Positions 33,518-41,670 of a stretch of DNA of 64,000 bases are shown here, one piece after another. Below the pieces are notes generated by a model. It did not search any database and was not told the origin of the DNA. It saw nothing but the letters and a program-made list of their open reading frames with translations. The stretch comes from JAOPZW01 sp963835295 (GTDB lineage Bacteria; Actinomycetota; Thermoleophilia; Solirubrobacterales; Solirubrobacteraceae). The first letter of the stretch is position 1. Each line of letters starts with the position of its first letter. The stretch is from positions 310,001-374,000 of the forward strand of contig CAWIEX010000015.1 in assembly GCA_963835295.1 (NCBI GenBank). Direction: 5' to 3'. A program made the translations under genes and the position numbers.

Positions 33518-35715
33518 ATGTCGAGACGAGAGCGCCAACGCCGCAGGCGTCGCAACGAGGGCAGCGCGAGCCGCGTCATCTTCGTGTTCCTCGGATTGAT
33601 CGTGACCGGCGTGGCCATCGCGGGGGTCGCGGCGGTGGCGTGGGTCATCAACGTCGCCAACAGCGCGCCGTCACTGTCGACGAAGAAGCCGATCGAGCTC
33701 GGGGCGACCTCCCGGGTCTACGCGGCCGACGGCAAGACGCGGCTGGGCTTCATCAACGCCAACATCCTGCGCACCCCGGTGCACTCCGACGAGATCCCCG
33801 ACGTGGTCCGCCAGGCGACGGTGGCGATCGAGGACCGGCGCTTCTACGAGCACCAGGGCGTGGACTTCGAGGGCATCGTGCGCGCCGCGGTCAAGAACCT
33901 CGAGTCCAAGAAGGACATCCAGGGCGGCTCGACGCTGACCATGCAGCTCGTGCGCAACCTCTATACGGGCGAGCGAGCGCGGGCGGGCGTGGCCGGCTAC
34001 AAGCGCAAGATCCGCGAGGCCAAGCTCGCCCAGGAGCTCGAGGACCGCCATCCCGGCCGCCCCGGCAAGCTGTGGATCGTCAACAAGTACGTCAACTCGG
34101 TGCCCTACGGCACCGTCGGCGGGCAGACGGCGGTCGGCATCCAGGCCGCGGCGCGCATCTTCTTCGACAAGCCGGCCTCGCGGCTGACGCTGCGCGAGGC
34201 CGCGCTGCTGGCCGGGCTGCCCCAGGCGCCCTCCAACTACAACCCGTTCCTCGACAAGGGTGCCGCCACCGCGCGGCGCAACGACGTGCTCCAGCGCATG
34301 GCCGACCAGGGCTACATCACCCAGGCCCTGGCCACCAAGACGATGGGGACGAGCCTCGGCGTCAAGCACAACCGCTACTACACGGCCAAGCGCGAGGGCT
34401 ACGTCTTCGACTACGTCAAGCAGTACCTGATCGACAAGTACGGCCTCGACACCGTCCGCCGCGGCGGCCTGCGCGTCGACACGACGATCGACCTGCACTT
34501 GCAGAAGCTCGCTCGCAGGGCGCTGGACGGCAACCTCGGCGCACCCGACCGCGCCGGCGCCATCGTCACCATCGACCCGAAGACCGGCTACGTGCGGGCG
34601 ATGGCCTCGTCGTCGCGCTACGGCGACTCGAAGTACAACCTCGCCGCCCAGGGCCACCGCCAGGCGGGCTCGACCTTCAAGGTCATGGTGCTCATGGACG
34701 CGCTGCGCCGCGGCGTGGACCCCAACCGCACCAGCTACGTCTCGCGCCCGCTCTCGCGCGGCTGGCTGCCCACGGCGCCGGACTACGAGGTCCACACCTT
34801 CGGCCGGACGTACAGCGGGTCGATGAACCTCGTCACGGCGACGCTCAAGTCCGACAACACCGTCTACGCGCAGCTCGACGCCGACCTCGGCCCCGACACG
34901 GTGGCCCAGACCGCGCGCGACATGGGCATCACCAGCCCGCTGCACGGCTACCCGGCCGAGGGCCTGGGCGGCCTGACCAACGGCGTCTCGCCCCTGGAGA
35001 TGGCCCGGGCGTACGCGACGATCGCCAACGGGGGCTACCGCGTGAAGCCGATCGTGGTGCGCAAGGTCACCTTCCCGGACGGGCACGTGGACATCCTGGG
35101 CAAGCCGACCCGTCACAAGGTCTTCGAGGACGGCGTGACCTACGAGGCCACGCAGATCCTGGAGAAGAACGTGCAGTCCGGCACCGGGACCAAGGCCCAG
35201 ATCGGCTGCCCGGCGGCGGGCAAGACCGGCACCGTCGACAACTTCACCGACGCCTGGTTCGTCGGCTTCACCCCGCGCCTGGTCAGCTCCGTCTGGGTCG
35301 GTCATCCGAAGGACCCCTATCCGCTCGGGCCAACGCTCAGGGCGGCGCCATCGCCGCGCCGATCTGGGGCGCGTACATGAAGTCGGCCCGAGGCAAGTTC
35401 TGCGGCGAGTTCCCCAAGCCCAAGGTGCCGTTCTCGGCCCAGCCGTTCTTCGGCAAGTTCTCGCGCAGCGGCGGCAAGACGAGCAACGACCGGCAGTCCG
35501 GCCAGCGCGCAGAGCCGGGCGCGGGGGGGCAGCAGGGCGTCGCGCCGGACGCCAACGGCCAGGGCACCGGCAAGGGCGGCACGCAGTACCCGCCCGACGC
35601 CTACTCCTCCCCGCCGCAGCAGGCGCCGAACACGCAGCAGCCGCCAGCGACACCGCCCGCGGCCACCCCGCCGGCCGCCGGACAGGGCGGCACGACAGCG
35701 CCTACACCTGGCTGA
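33518..35715 (+). pseudogene. Class A penicillin-binding protein (PBP1A type), frame broken by one base
   Basis: This is a bifunctional peptidoglycan synthase. It has a basic N-terminus and one transmembrane helix (~18-45), then a GT51 glycosyltransferase domain (VAIEDRRFYEHQGVDFEGIV ~103-122; QGGSTLTMQLVRNLYTGE ~136-153; GQTAVGIQAAARIFFDKPAS). The transpeptidase domain follows with HRQAGSTFKVMVL (SxxK), LKSDNTVYAQ (SxN) and PAAGKTGTVDN (KTG). After PKDPYPLG at ~35330 the frame shifts. A CC should be CCC, after which GGAIAAPIWGAYMKSARGKF and a ~110-residue Pro/Gln/Gly-rich tail are read to TGA 35715. Length 2198 is one short of a multiple of three. All catalytic motifs lie before the break. 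Confidence 0.85.
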
Positions 35716-35725
35716 CCCTGCTTGC

Positions 35726-35731
35726 TACGGT
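35726..35731 (+). promoter_or_regulatory. Putative -10 box (TACGGT) of infA
   Basis: TACGGT is followed by 10 nt and then ATG 35742. Confidence 0.4.
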
Positions 35732-35741
35732 CCCGCGTGGC

Positions 35742-35960
35742 ATGGCCAAGGAGGAGAAGGTCGAGTTCGAGGGCGAGGTCATCGAGGCCCTGCCAAACGC
35801 CATGTTCCGCGTGAAGCTGGACAACGAGCACGTCGTCCTCGGCCACGTCGCCGGCAAGATGCGCCGCTTCCGGATCCGCATCCTGCCCGGGGACCGCGTG
35901 CGCGTCGAGCTCTCGCCCTACGACCTCGATCGCGCCCGGATCGTCTACCGGCACCGCTAG
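35742..35960 (+). CDS. infA: Translation initiation factor IF-1
   Basis: This 72-residue OB-fold S1-type protein binds the ribosomal A site during initiation. KVEFEGEVIEALPNAMFRVK and LGHVAGKMRRFRIRILPGDR are the canonical IF-1 strands, and VRVELSPYDLDRARIVYRHR ends it. The usual location of infA is beside rpmJ/rpsM in the alpha operon; here it lies alone between a PBP and thiL. It may therefore be a second copy or a lineage-specific relocation. thiL starts 10 nt after its stop. Confidence 0.95.
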   Translation: MAKEEKVEFEGEVIEALPNAMFRVKLDNEHVVLGHVAGKMRRFRIRILPGDRVRVELSPYDLDRARIVYRHR

Positions 35961-35970
35961 GTCGGCAGCT

Positions 35971-36903
35971 CTGAGCGAGCTCTCGCTCATCGCGGCGTTC
36001 GAGGAGCTGCTGCGGCCGCGCTCGGAGCGCATCGTGCGCTGGGTGGGCGACGACGCCGCTGTCGTGCGCGCGCGCCCGTTCGCGGTCACCTCGATCGACG
36101 CGATGGTCGACGGCGTGCACTTCCGCCTCGACCACCCCGGGGTCACGGCGGCCGACGCCGGGCACCGGGCGCTGGCCGCGGCGCTGTCGGACCTCGCCGC
36201 CATGGGCGCCGAGACCGGCGAGGCGTACGTGGCGCTGGGCGTGCCCGACAGCCTGGGGGCCGAGGCGGTGCTCGACTGCGTGCGCGCCATGGAGGCGCTG
36301 GCCGAGCGCACGGCGACGACCATCGCCGGCGGCGACCTCGTGCGCGCGCCCGTGCTCATGCTGGCCGTGACGGTCACCGGCTGGGCCGACACGCGCGAGG
36401 AGCTGGTGGGCCGCGACGGCGCGCGACCCGGCGACGCCGTCGTGGTGACCGGCGCGCTGGGCGCCGCGGCCGCCGGCCTGGCCGTGCTCGACGGCCGCGC
36501 GCGCGGCGACGACGCGCTCGTGCGCGCCTACCTGCGCCCCGAGCCGCGCCTGGCCGAGGGGCGCGCCCTCGCCGCCGTGGGCGCCGGCGCGATGATCGAC
36601 CTCTCCGACGGCCTCGCCACCGATGCCCGCCACCTCGCGCGGCGCAGCGGCGTGGCGATCGCGATCGACCTCGACGCGCTGCCGCTCGCGCCGGGGGTGG
36701 CCGACGTGGCGGCGCAGCTCGGCGTCGAGCCGTGGGAGCTGGCCGCCGCGGGCGGCGAGGACTTCGAGCTCTGCGCGTGCGTGGCCGGCGCGGCCGCCGG
36801 CACCACGCGCGTGGGCACCGTGGCCGAGGGCGAGCCGAGGGTGACGCTCAGCGCGGGCGGCGCGGAGCGCGACCTGAGCGGCTACGAGCATCGCCTCGGC
36901 TGA
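35971..36903 (+). CDS. thiL: Thiamine-monophosphate kinase ThiL, apparent CTG start
   Basis: ThiL phosphorylates thiamine monophosphate to the active diphosphate. The frame from CTG 35971 gives 310 residues beginning LSELSLIAAFEELLRPRSER, matching the family's N-terminal helix before VGDDAAVV. The first canonical start, GTG 36034, would delete that helix and begin at the nucleotide-binding strand. Motifs: VGDDAAVVRARPF (~25-37), MVDGVHFRLDHPG, AALSDLAAMGAETGEAYVAL (~70-89), GGDLVRAPVLML and MIDLSDGLATDARHLA (~210-225). The CTG lies 10 nt after the infA stop. Its 3' end overlaps the FlgM-like frame on the other strand. Confidence 0.88.
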   Translation: MSELSLIAAFEELLRPRSERIVRWVGDDAAVVRARPFAVTSIDAMVDGVHFRLDHPGVTAADAGHRALAAALSDLAAMGAETGEAYVALGVPDSLGAEAVLDCVRAMEALAERTATTIAGGDLVRAPVLMLAVTVTGWADTREELVGRDGARPGDAVVVTGALGAAAAGLAVLDGRARGDDALVRAYLRPEPRLAEGRALAAVGAGAMIDLSDGLATDARHLARRSGVAIAIDLDALPLAPGVADVAAQLGVEPWELAAAGGEDFELCACVAGAAAGTTRVGTVAEGEPRVTLSAGGAERDLSGYEHRLG

Positions 36904-37078
36904 CCGACGCCGCGCCCGCGCGCCGCGCGCGCATGCGGCGGATGAGCGCCTCGGCGACGACGTCAGGGTCGACCGCGTACTGGTCGCGGGCAATCTGGTC
37001 CTTGAGGGCGGCGAGCTTGAGCATGCGGTCCAATGGGTCGGAGCCTGTATCGGCTCCCCGGCTACCCGGCTCACACAT
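36848..37078 (-). CDS. FlgM-like anti-sigma factor domain protein
   Basis: This 76-residue frame has its core LAALKDQIARDQYAVDPDVV followed by AEALIRRM. It fits the C-terminal sigma-binding helices of FlgM (pattern: LKxxIxxGxYxVDxxxVAxxLI). FlgM holds the flagellar sigma factor FliA inactive until hook completion. Here no flagellar gene is nearby. The start ATG 37078 (MCEPGSRG) overlaps the sortase stop; ATG 37024 (MLKLAAL) is possible and would leave a minimal domain. The basic C-terminus overlaps thiL tail-to-tail by 56 nt. Confidence 0.6.
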   Translation of the reverse strand: MCEPGSRGADTGSDPLDRMLKLAALKDQIARDQYAVDPDVVAEALIRRMRARRAGAASVSRGDARSRSGRAPRRPR

Positions 37079-37724
37079 GGGCCCCCCCATGGGTGGCCGA
37101 CTGTCCGACTCCGGTGAGCCGCGCGAAGACCACGATGCGACGAGCGGCGGAAAAGAGCGGATGACAGGCACTGAGCACCAGGCGATCATGACCCACGCGG
37201 CGCAGCACGGATAGGTCCCGGGGCTGGACTATCCGCTGGTCTTCGACCGCGTAGCGGAAGGTGCCGTAGGGCAGGCGGAGGGTGATCCTGTCGCCGCGGC
37301 GCAGCGCGTCGAGGTGCCGGAAGGGCGCGCCGTAGGTGGTCCGGTGCCCGGCGATGGCGGTGGTGGCGTGCTGGCCGGGCAGCGCCGTGCCGGCGATGAG
37401 CCCCGGGCCCTCGCGCAGGTCGGCGGGCGTGGTCCCGCGCACCACCACGGCGCGCAGGCCGATGCGCGCGATGCGCAGCTCGGCGAGCGCCTCCCCTTCG
37501 CGGCGCGAGCGCTCGAGCGCGCGCGCATGGATGGCGAGCCGAGCGCCGTCGGCGGCGTGGCGCGGGGCCGAGAGCTCGAGCGCGTGCAACTGCGCCGCGA
37601 GACGGTGTTGCGTGCGGGCCGCGCGCCACGCGCTGAGCGGCTCCTGCCAGGCGAGGGTCGCCGCCGCGTCGGCCAGGACCAGCAGCCCGGCCACGACGAG
37701 CGCGGCCCCCAGCGCCCGCCTCAT
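37071..37724 (-). CDS. Class E/F-like sortase
   Basis: This 217-residue membrane-anchored transpeptidase attaches proteins to the cell wall. It has an N-terminal anchor (ALGAALVVAGLLVLADAA, ~4-21) and a helical stalk (~30-85). In the catalytic domain His127 is in TTAIAGHRTTYGAPFRHLD, Cys187 is in RLVLSACHPLF, and Arg195/196 is in AARRIVVFARL. The TLXTC motif of many sortases is LSAC here, seen in actinobacterial class E/F enzymes. ATG 37724 overlaps the stop of the M28-like gene (ATGA). No LPxTG- or LAxTG-type substrate was found in the window. Confidence 0.88.
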   Translation of the reverse strand: MRRALGAALVVAGLLVLADAAATLAWQEPLSAWRAARTQHRLAAQLHALELSAPRHAADGARLAIHARALERSRREGEALAELRIARIGLRAVVVRGTTPADLREGPGLIAGTALPGQHATTAIAGHRTTYGAPFRHLDALRRGDRITLRLPYGTFRYAVEDQRIVQPRDLSVLRRVGHDRLVLSACHPLFSAARRIVVFARLTGVGQSATHGGAHV

Positions 37725-39502
37725 CGCCGCAGAGCGGACTCGGTGCCGCCCAGCGAGCCCGGGCCCGCGTAGCTGACGGGGCCGCGGACGGTGATCTGCG
37801 GCGTCTCGGTCGGCGTCGTGCTCGAGCGGCTGCGCAGCGCCAACAGCAGCGCGGCGACCAGGCAGGTGAGCACGAGGCTCCAGATGACCCAACCCAGCGG
37901 CCCGACGACGCCGCCGGCCACGAGCAGCACGCAGAACCAGCCGAAGTGCGGCAGCGAGAGCCCGAGCTGGCCGGCGATCGACACGTCGACGAGCAGGAAG
38001 GGCGCGGCCGCGACCACGACGAGGCCGATGGCCAGGGCGCGCCGCAGGCGCACCTCGGGGGCGACCACGGCGAGCAGCGCGTGCGCGCCCGGGACGAGCA
38101 GGGCGGCGGCGTACGGGTTGCGCAGCCACAGCACGCCGGCCACCGCGCACCAGGTGACGAGCAGGGCGGCGCCCGCGCCCTCTCCGCGGAACGGCCCCGA
38201 GCGCGCGCCGGCCCTGCGGATGAGCGCCGGGCGCAGCGCGATCCAGCCGAGCAGCGCGACGAGCCCGATGGCCACCAGCGCGACCGTTCCCGAGGTCCCG
38301 ACGGGGATCGCCCTCGCCGCGACGGGCTCCGGCGGCGTGGCCGGCAGCAGCCCGGTGATCCCCAGCAACCACGCGAAGGCCAGCGCCACGGCGATCGGCG
38401 CCGCGGCCGCGAGGATCCACCACACCCACGGGCCGACCGGCTCGTGGCGGCGGCGCACGCGCGCGAAGCCGTCGACGGCGACCAGCATCGGGGCCAGCAG
38501 CAGGGAGGCCACCAGGAGCCGCACGGCCCACAGCGGCAGCACCTTGCGCAGCGTGACGAGGGCGTGCGTCGAGCCGGCGCCGGTGAGCGTGCGCGCGTTG
38601 TCGAGCGCGGTCAGCGTGCGCAGCGCGGCGCGCCCGAAGGGCTGCAGGCGGGGCGGGTTGCGCACGAGCGGGTCGTCGGCCGGCGGCGAGCGCTCGCCGC
38701 TGACCGACAGCAGCGCGGTGGGGAGGTCGGCCGCCACCAGCGGCCCCTGCTCGCCCACCGTGACGGGGAAGGCGAGGCGGGCCCACTGCGACGTGGCGCG
38801 CGCGCCGCCCGGGTTGGTGCCGGCCTCCTTGCGCACGGCGGCCTCGACGGTGCGGCGCAGCTGCAGCGAGCCGACCCCGTCGCCCGTCGACCAGCCGGCG
38901 ACGAAGGGCCGGCGCACGGTCGTGCCCCCGAGGTCGCCGAGGACGAGCACCGCCCCCGGGCGGCCGGTGAGGCGCTGAGGCAGGTCGCGCGCGCCGCCCA
39001 GCCCGGCGCTGCCGCCGCTCGTGGAGACGAAGGTGATGGTGCGCTTCAGGCGCCCGCCGCGGACGACGCGCGCGAGCTCCATCATCGCCGCGGTGCCCGA
39101 CAGCTCGGCGCGCGCCCCGCGGCCGAGCGCGTCGCGGTGGGCGACCACCACGAGGCCCGGGCCGGGCTGGCCGACCTGGCGCGCGATGACCGTGGTCAGG
39201 CGGCGCTTGCCGTCTGACGTCTCGGCCTGGAAGGAGGGCGTGCTGACCTGGTAGGAGCCCATGGCCCGGAAGGCGGCCGCCAGCTTGGCGGCCAGCGCCG
39301 CGTCGCCGCTGTCGCCCGCGCGGCGGGCCGGGTACTGGCCGGCCCACGCGTCGAGGTCGGCCAGCGCGCGCGAGGCCGAGAAGGCATCGGGCTCCAGCGT
39401 GGTCCCGATGGGCCGGGGACGGTCGCTGAGCGAGAACGCGCCCACGATCAGCGCGAAGAGGATCGGGATGAGGGCAGCGCGGTAGATCCGCGGGTCGAGC
39501 AT
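37721..39502 (-). CDS. Polytopic membrane protein with M28 peptidase-like domain lacking catalytic residues
   Basis: This 593-residue protein has one N-terminal helix (~8-25) and an extracytoplasmic alpha/beta domain (~40-300). Its strand and loop order follows M28 zinc aminopeptidases: VVVAHRDALGRG (~118-129), GARAELSGTAAMMELARV (~129-146), TITFVSTSGGSAGLGGARDL (~155-174). At the metal and catalytic positions (GADDNASG and GEE in active enzymes) it has GARAELSG and GGS. The bridging Asp and both Glu are lost, so hydrolysis is improbable. The C-terminal half (~310-560) has about eight transmembrane helices. It is followed by a sortase (ATGA overlap) and preceded by TACCCT on its strand. Probably a binding or scaffold protein in wall assembly (inference). 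Confidence 0.8.
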   Translation of the reverse strand: MLDPRIYRAALIPILFALIVGAFSLSDRPRPIGTTLEPDAFSASRALADLDAWAGQYPARRAGDSGDAALAAKLAAAFRAMGSYQVSTPSFQAETSDGKRRLTTVIARQVGQPGPGLVVVAHRDALGRGARAELSGTAAMMELARVVRGGRLKRTITFVSTSGGSAGLGGARDLPQRLTGRPGAVLVLGDLGGTTVRRPFVAGWSTGDGVGSLQLRRTVEAAVRKEAGTNPGGARATSQWARLAFPVTVGEQGPLVAADLPTALLSVSGERSPPADDPLVRNPPRLQPFGRAALRTLTALDNARTLTGAGSTHALVTLRKVLPLWAVRLLVASLLLAPMLVAVDGFARVRRRHEPVGPWVWWILAAAAPIAVALAFAWLLGITGLLPATPPEPVAARAIPVGTSGTVALVAIGLVALLGWIALRPALIRRAGARSGPFRGEGAGAALLVTWCAVAGVLWLRNPYAAALLVPGAHALLAVVAPEVRLRRALAIGLVVVAAAPFLLVDVSIAGQLGLSLPHFGWFCVLLVAGGVVGPLGWVIWSLVLTCLVAALLLALRSRSSTTPTETPQITVRGPVSYAGPGSLGGTESALRR

Positions 39503-39513
39503 GCGAAATTCGC

Positions 39514-39519
39514 AGGGTA
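39514..39519 (-). promoter_or_regulatory. Putative -10 box (TACCCT) of the M28-like/sortase operon
   Basis: On the minus strand TACCCT is followed by 11 nt and ATG 39502. Only 8 bp separate it from the response-regulator box on the other strand, giving a very compact divergent promoter. Confidence 0.5.
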
Positions 39520-39527
39520 GCTGGGCG

Positions 39528-39533
39528 TACCCT
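39528..39533 (+). promoter_or_regulatory. Putative -10 box (TACCCT) of the two-component operon
   Basis: TACCCT is followed by 13 nt, including a possible GGAGAG ribosome-binding site, and ATG 39547. Confidence 0.5.
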
Positions 39534-39546
39534 GTCCGGAGAGCAC

Positions 39547-40257
39547 ATGCTCGAGCACACGCCCCGCATCCTCCTCGTCGACGATGAGCAGTCGATCCAG
39601 ACGCTGCTCTCGTTCCCGCTGCGCAAGGACGGCTACGAGGTGGTGCAGGCCACCGACGGGCGCGAGGCGCTCGCTCGCTTCAGCGAGACGGCCTTCGACC
39701 TCGTCGTGCTCGACGTGATGCTCCCGCGCGTGGACGGCCTCGAGGTGTGCCGGCGCATGCGCGCGCGCTCGTCGGTGCCGATCATCATGCTCACGGCCAA
39801 GGCCGAGGAGATCGACAAGGTCCTCGGCCTCGAGCTGGGCGCCGACGACTACATCACCAAGCCCTTCTCGATGCGCGAGTTCCGCTCGCGGGTGAAGGCC
39901 GCGCTGCGGCGCGCGGGCATGGCCCGGCGCGAGCCGAGCGCCGGCGATGAGCCGCTGGAGGTCCACGAGCTGCGCATCGACCCCGCCAAGCGCGCCGTCG
40001 AGGTGCGTGGCGCACAGGTGCAGACGACGTATGTCGAGTTCGAGATCCTCCTCGCCCTGGCCACCAGCCCCGGGCGCGTGTGGACGCGCGACATGCTCCT
40101 CACGCGCATCTGGGGCGACAGCGCCTACCGCGACCCGCGCACGATCGACGTCCACATCCGGCACCTGCGCGAGAAGCTCGAGCACGACGCGAAGGACCCC
40201 GAGTACCTGTTCACCGTGCGCGGCGTGGGCTACCGCTTCCGCGATACGGAGACCTAG
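39547..40257 (+). CDS. OmpR/PhoB-family response regulator
   Basis: This 236-residue transcription factor has a receiver domain (~7-120): acidic pocket LLVDDEQS, phospho-acceptor Asp in LVVLDVMLPRVDG (~57), Thr in IIMLTAKAEE, Lys in DDYITKPFS. The winged-helix DNA-binding domain (~135-232) includes TYVEFEILLALATSPGRVWT and DPRTIDVHIRHLREKLE. It heads a three-gene operon with a histidine kinase and an HtrA-like lipoprotein protease, suggesting an envelope-stress system comparable to CssRS/HtrA or MprAB/PepD (inference by analogy). Confidence 0.95.
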   Translation: MLEHTPRILLVDDEQSIQTLLSFPLRKDGYEVVQATDGREALARFSETAFDLVVLDVMLPRVDGLEVCRRMRARSSVPIIMLTAKAEEIDKVLGLELGADDYITKPFSMREFRSRVKAALRRAGMARREPSAGDEPLEVHELRIDPAKRAVEVRGAQVQTTYVEFEILLALATSPGRVWTRDMLLTRIWGDSAYRDPRTIDVHIRHLREKLEHDAKDPEYLFTVRGVGYRFRDTET

Positions 40258-40260
40258 CAG

Positions 40261-41670
40261 CTGAGATCGCTCACCAACCGCCTCGCGCTGCTGTTCTTCG
40301 CCATCACGCTGGTGGTGATCGCCTGCGTGTACCTCGGGGTCACCTCCGGGCTCGAGACCGGCGTGCGCGCGAAGAAGCTCGACACCCTCACCAACGTCGC
40401 GCGGCAGTACTCAGGCCCGATCGTCGACGCGCTCAACCACTCGCTCGACCGCAAGGTGCTCGACGCGCGCGTGCGTCACGCCGCCGACGTCTCGGGCGCG
40501 CGCGTCACGCTGCTGGGCCTCACGCGCGGGACGCAGGGCCTTCAGACCTACGTGGCCTCGGACTCGACCGCGCAGCGCGAGATCGGCGACCTGCAGTTCG
40601 CCACGGCGCTGGACGCAGCGCGCACGCGGCGAGTGGCGCGCGGCACCGAGGCGGGCAACGTCGGCCGCGTGGCCGAGGCGGCGCTGCCGCTGTGGCTGAC
40701 CGCCACGGGGACCAAGCGGCCGGGCGTCTACTACGTGGCCGTCTACTCGGCCCCGCTGGAGGAGGTCGACGCCACCGTCTCGCTCATCCGGCGGCGCGTG
40801 CTGGTCGCGGGCGGGCTCGCGTTGCTCGGAGCGCTGCTGGCCGGCTACCTGCTGGCGCGCGCGTTCAGCCGTCGCGTCAGGCGCATGGAGCACGCCGCCC
40901 GCCGCGTGGCCCAGGGCGACTTCGGCGCGCGCTTCGAGTCGGGCGCGCGCGACGAGCTCGGCCAGCTCGCCCGCACGCTGGACGCGATGCAGCGTCAGCT
41001 CGCCGAGCTCGAGACCGCCCGGCGGCGCTTCATCGCCACCGCGTCGCACGAGCTGCGCACGCCGATCTTCTCGCTCGGCGGCTTCCTGGAGCTGCTCGAG
41101 GACGAGGAGCTCGACGAGGAGACGCGCGCGGCCTTCCTGCGCCAGCTGCGCCAGCAGGTCGACCGCCTGGGCAAGCTGGCGACCGAGCTGCTGGACCTCT
41201 CGCGCCTGGAGGCGGGCTCGCTCGAGCTGCGCCCCGAGCCGACCGACATCGGCGACCTGGCCCAGACCGTGGCCGCCGAGTTCACCCCGGCGCTCGCCGC
41301 CCACGAGTCGCATCTGGAGCTACGGCTGACCGGCGGGCGGGTAGAGGCCTTGTGCGATCCTGAGCGCGTCGCCCAGATCATGCGCATCCTCATCGACAAC
41401 GCCCTCAATCACACCCCGGCCGGCACCGACGTCGTGCTCGCAGCGACGCGCCGCAACGGCCGCGCGCGCCTGTCGGTCACGGACTTCGGCACCGGGATCC
41501 GGCGCGGCGATCTCGAGCGCGTCTTCGAGCCCTTCTACACCTCCGACGACGCCCAGGGCTCGGGTCTCGGCCTGGCCATCGCCCACGAGCTGGCCGACCG
41601 CATGGAGGGCGACCTCAGCGCCGAGAGCGTGCCCGGGCGCACGACCTTCGCCCTGGAGCTGCCGCTGTGA
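40261..41670 (+). CDS. Sensor histidine kinase, apparent CTG start
   Basis: The frame from CTG 40261, three bases after the regulator's TAG, gives 469 residues beginning LRSLTNRLALLFFAITLVVI, a normal kinase N-terminus with the first transmembrane helix. Canonical GTG codons at 40309/40312 would cut the helix in half. The extracytoplasmic sensor is at ~35-170 and the second helix at ~178-200, followed by HAMP (RRVAQGDFGARFESGARDEL). HisKA has the phospho-acceptor in FIATASHELRTPIFSLGG (~265). The HATPase has LIDNALNHTPAG (N box), VTDFGTGIRRGD (G1) and GSGLGLAIAHELAD (G2). It overlaps the protease gene by 4 nt. Confidence 0.92.
   Translation: MRSLTNRLALLFFAITLVVIACVYLGVTSGLETGVRAKKLDTLTNVARQYSGPIVDALNHSLDRKVLDARVRHAADVSGARVTLLGLTRGTQGLQTYVASDSTAQREIGDLQFATALDAARTRRVARGTEAGNVGRVAEAALPLWLTATGTKRPGVYYVAVYSAPLEEVDATVSLIRRRVLVAGGLALLGALLAGYLLARAFSRRVRRMEHAARRVAQGDFGARFESGARDELGQLARTLDAMQRQLAELETARRRFIATASHELRTPIFSLGGFLELLEDEELDEETRAAFLRQLRQQVDRLGKLATELLDLSRLEAGSLELRPEPTDIGDLAQTVAAEFTPALAAHESHLELRLTGGRVEALCDPERVAQIMRILIDNALNHTPAGTDVVLAATRRNGRARLSVTDFGTGIRRGDLERVFEPFYTSDDAQGSGLGLAIAHELADRMEGDLSAESVPGRTTFALELPL

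Noticed and set aside
31112..33538. 808-residue fusion of CPBP protease with upstream sequence
   Set aside because: The extra N-terminal ~515 residues are translated from the antisense of the HAD and MscS genes and lack any domain; ATG 31990 with its TACTCT box is a normal start.
36034..36036. GTG 36034 as the start of thiL
   Set aside because: It would remove the N-terminal helix that is conserved in ThiL and leave a 60-nt gap where family-like sequence is encoded.
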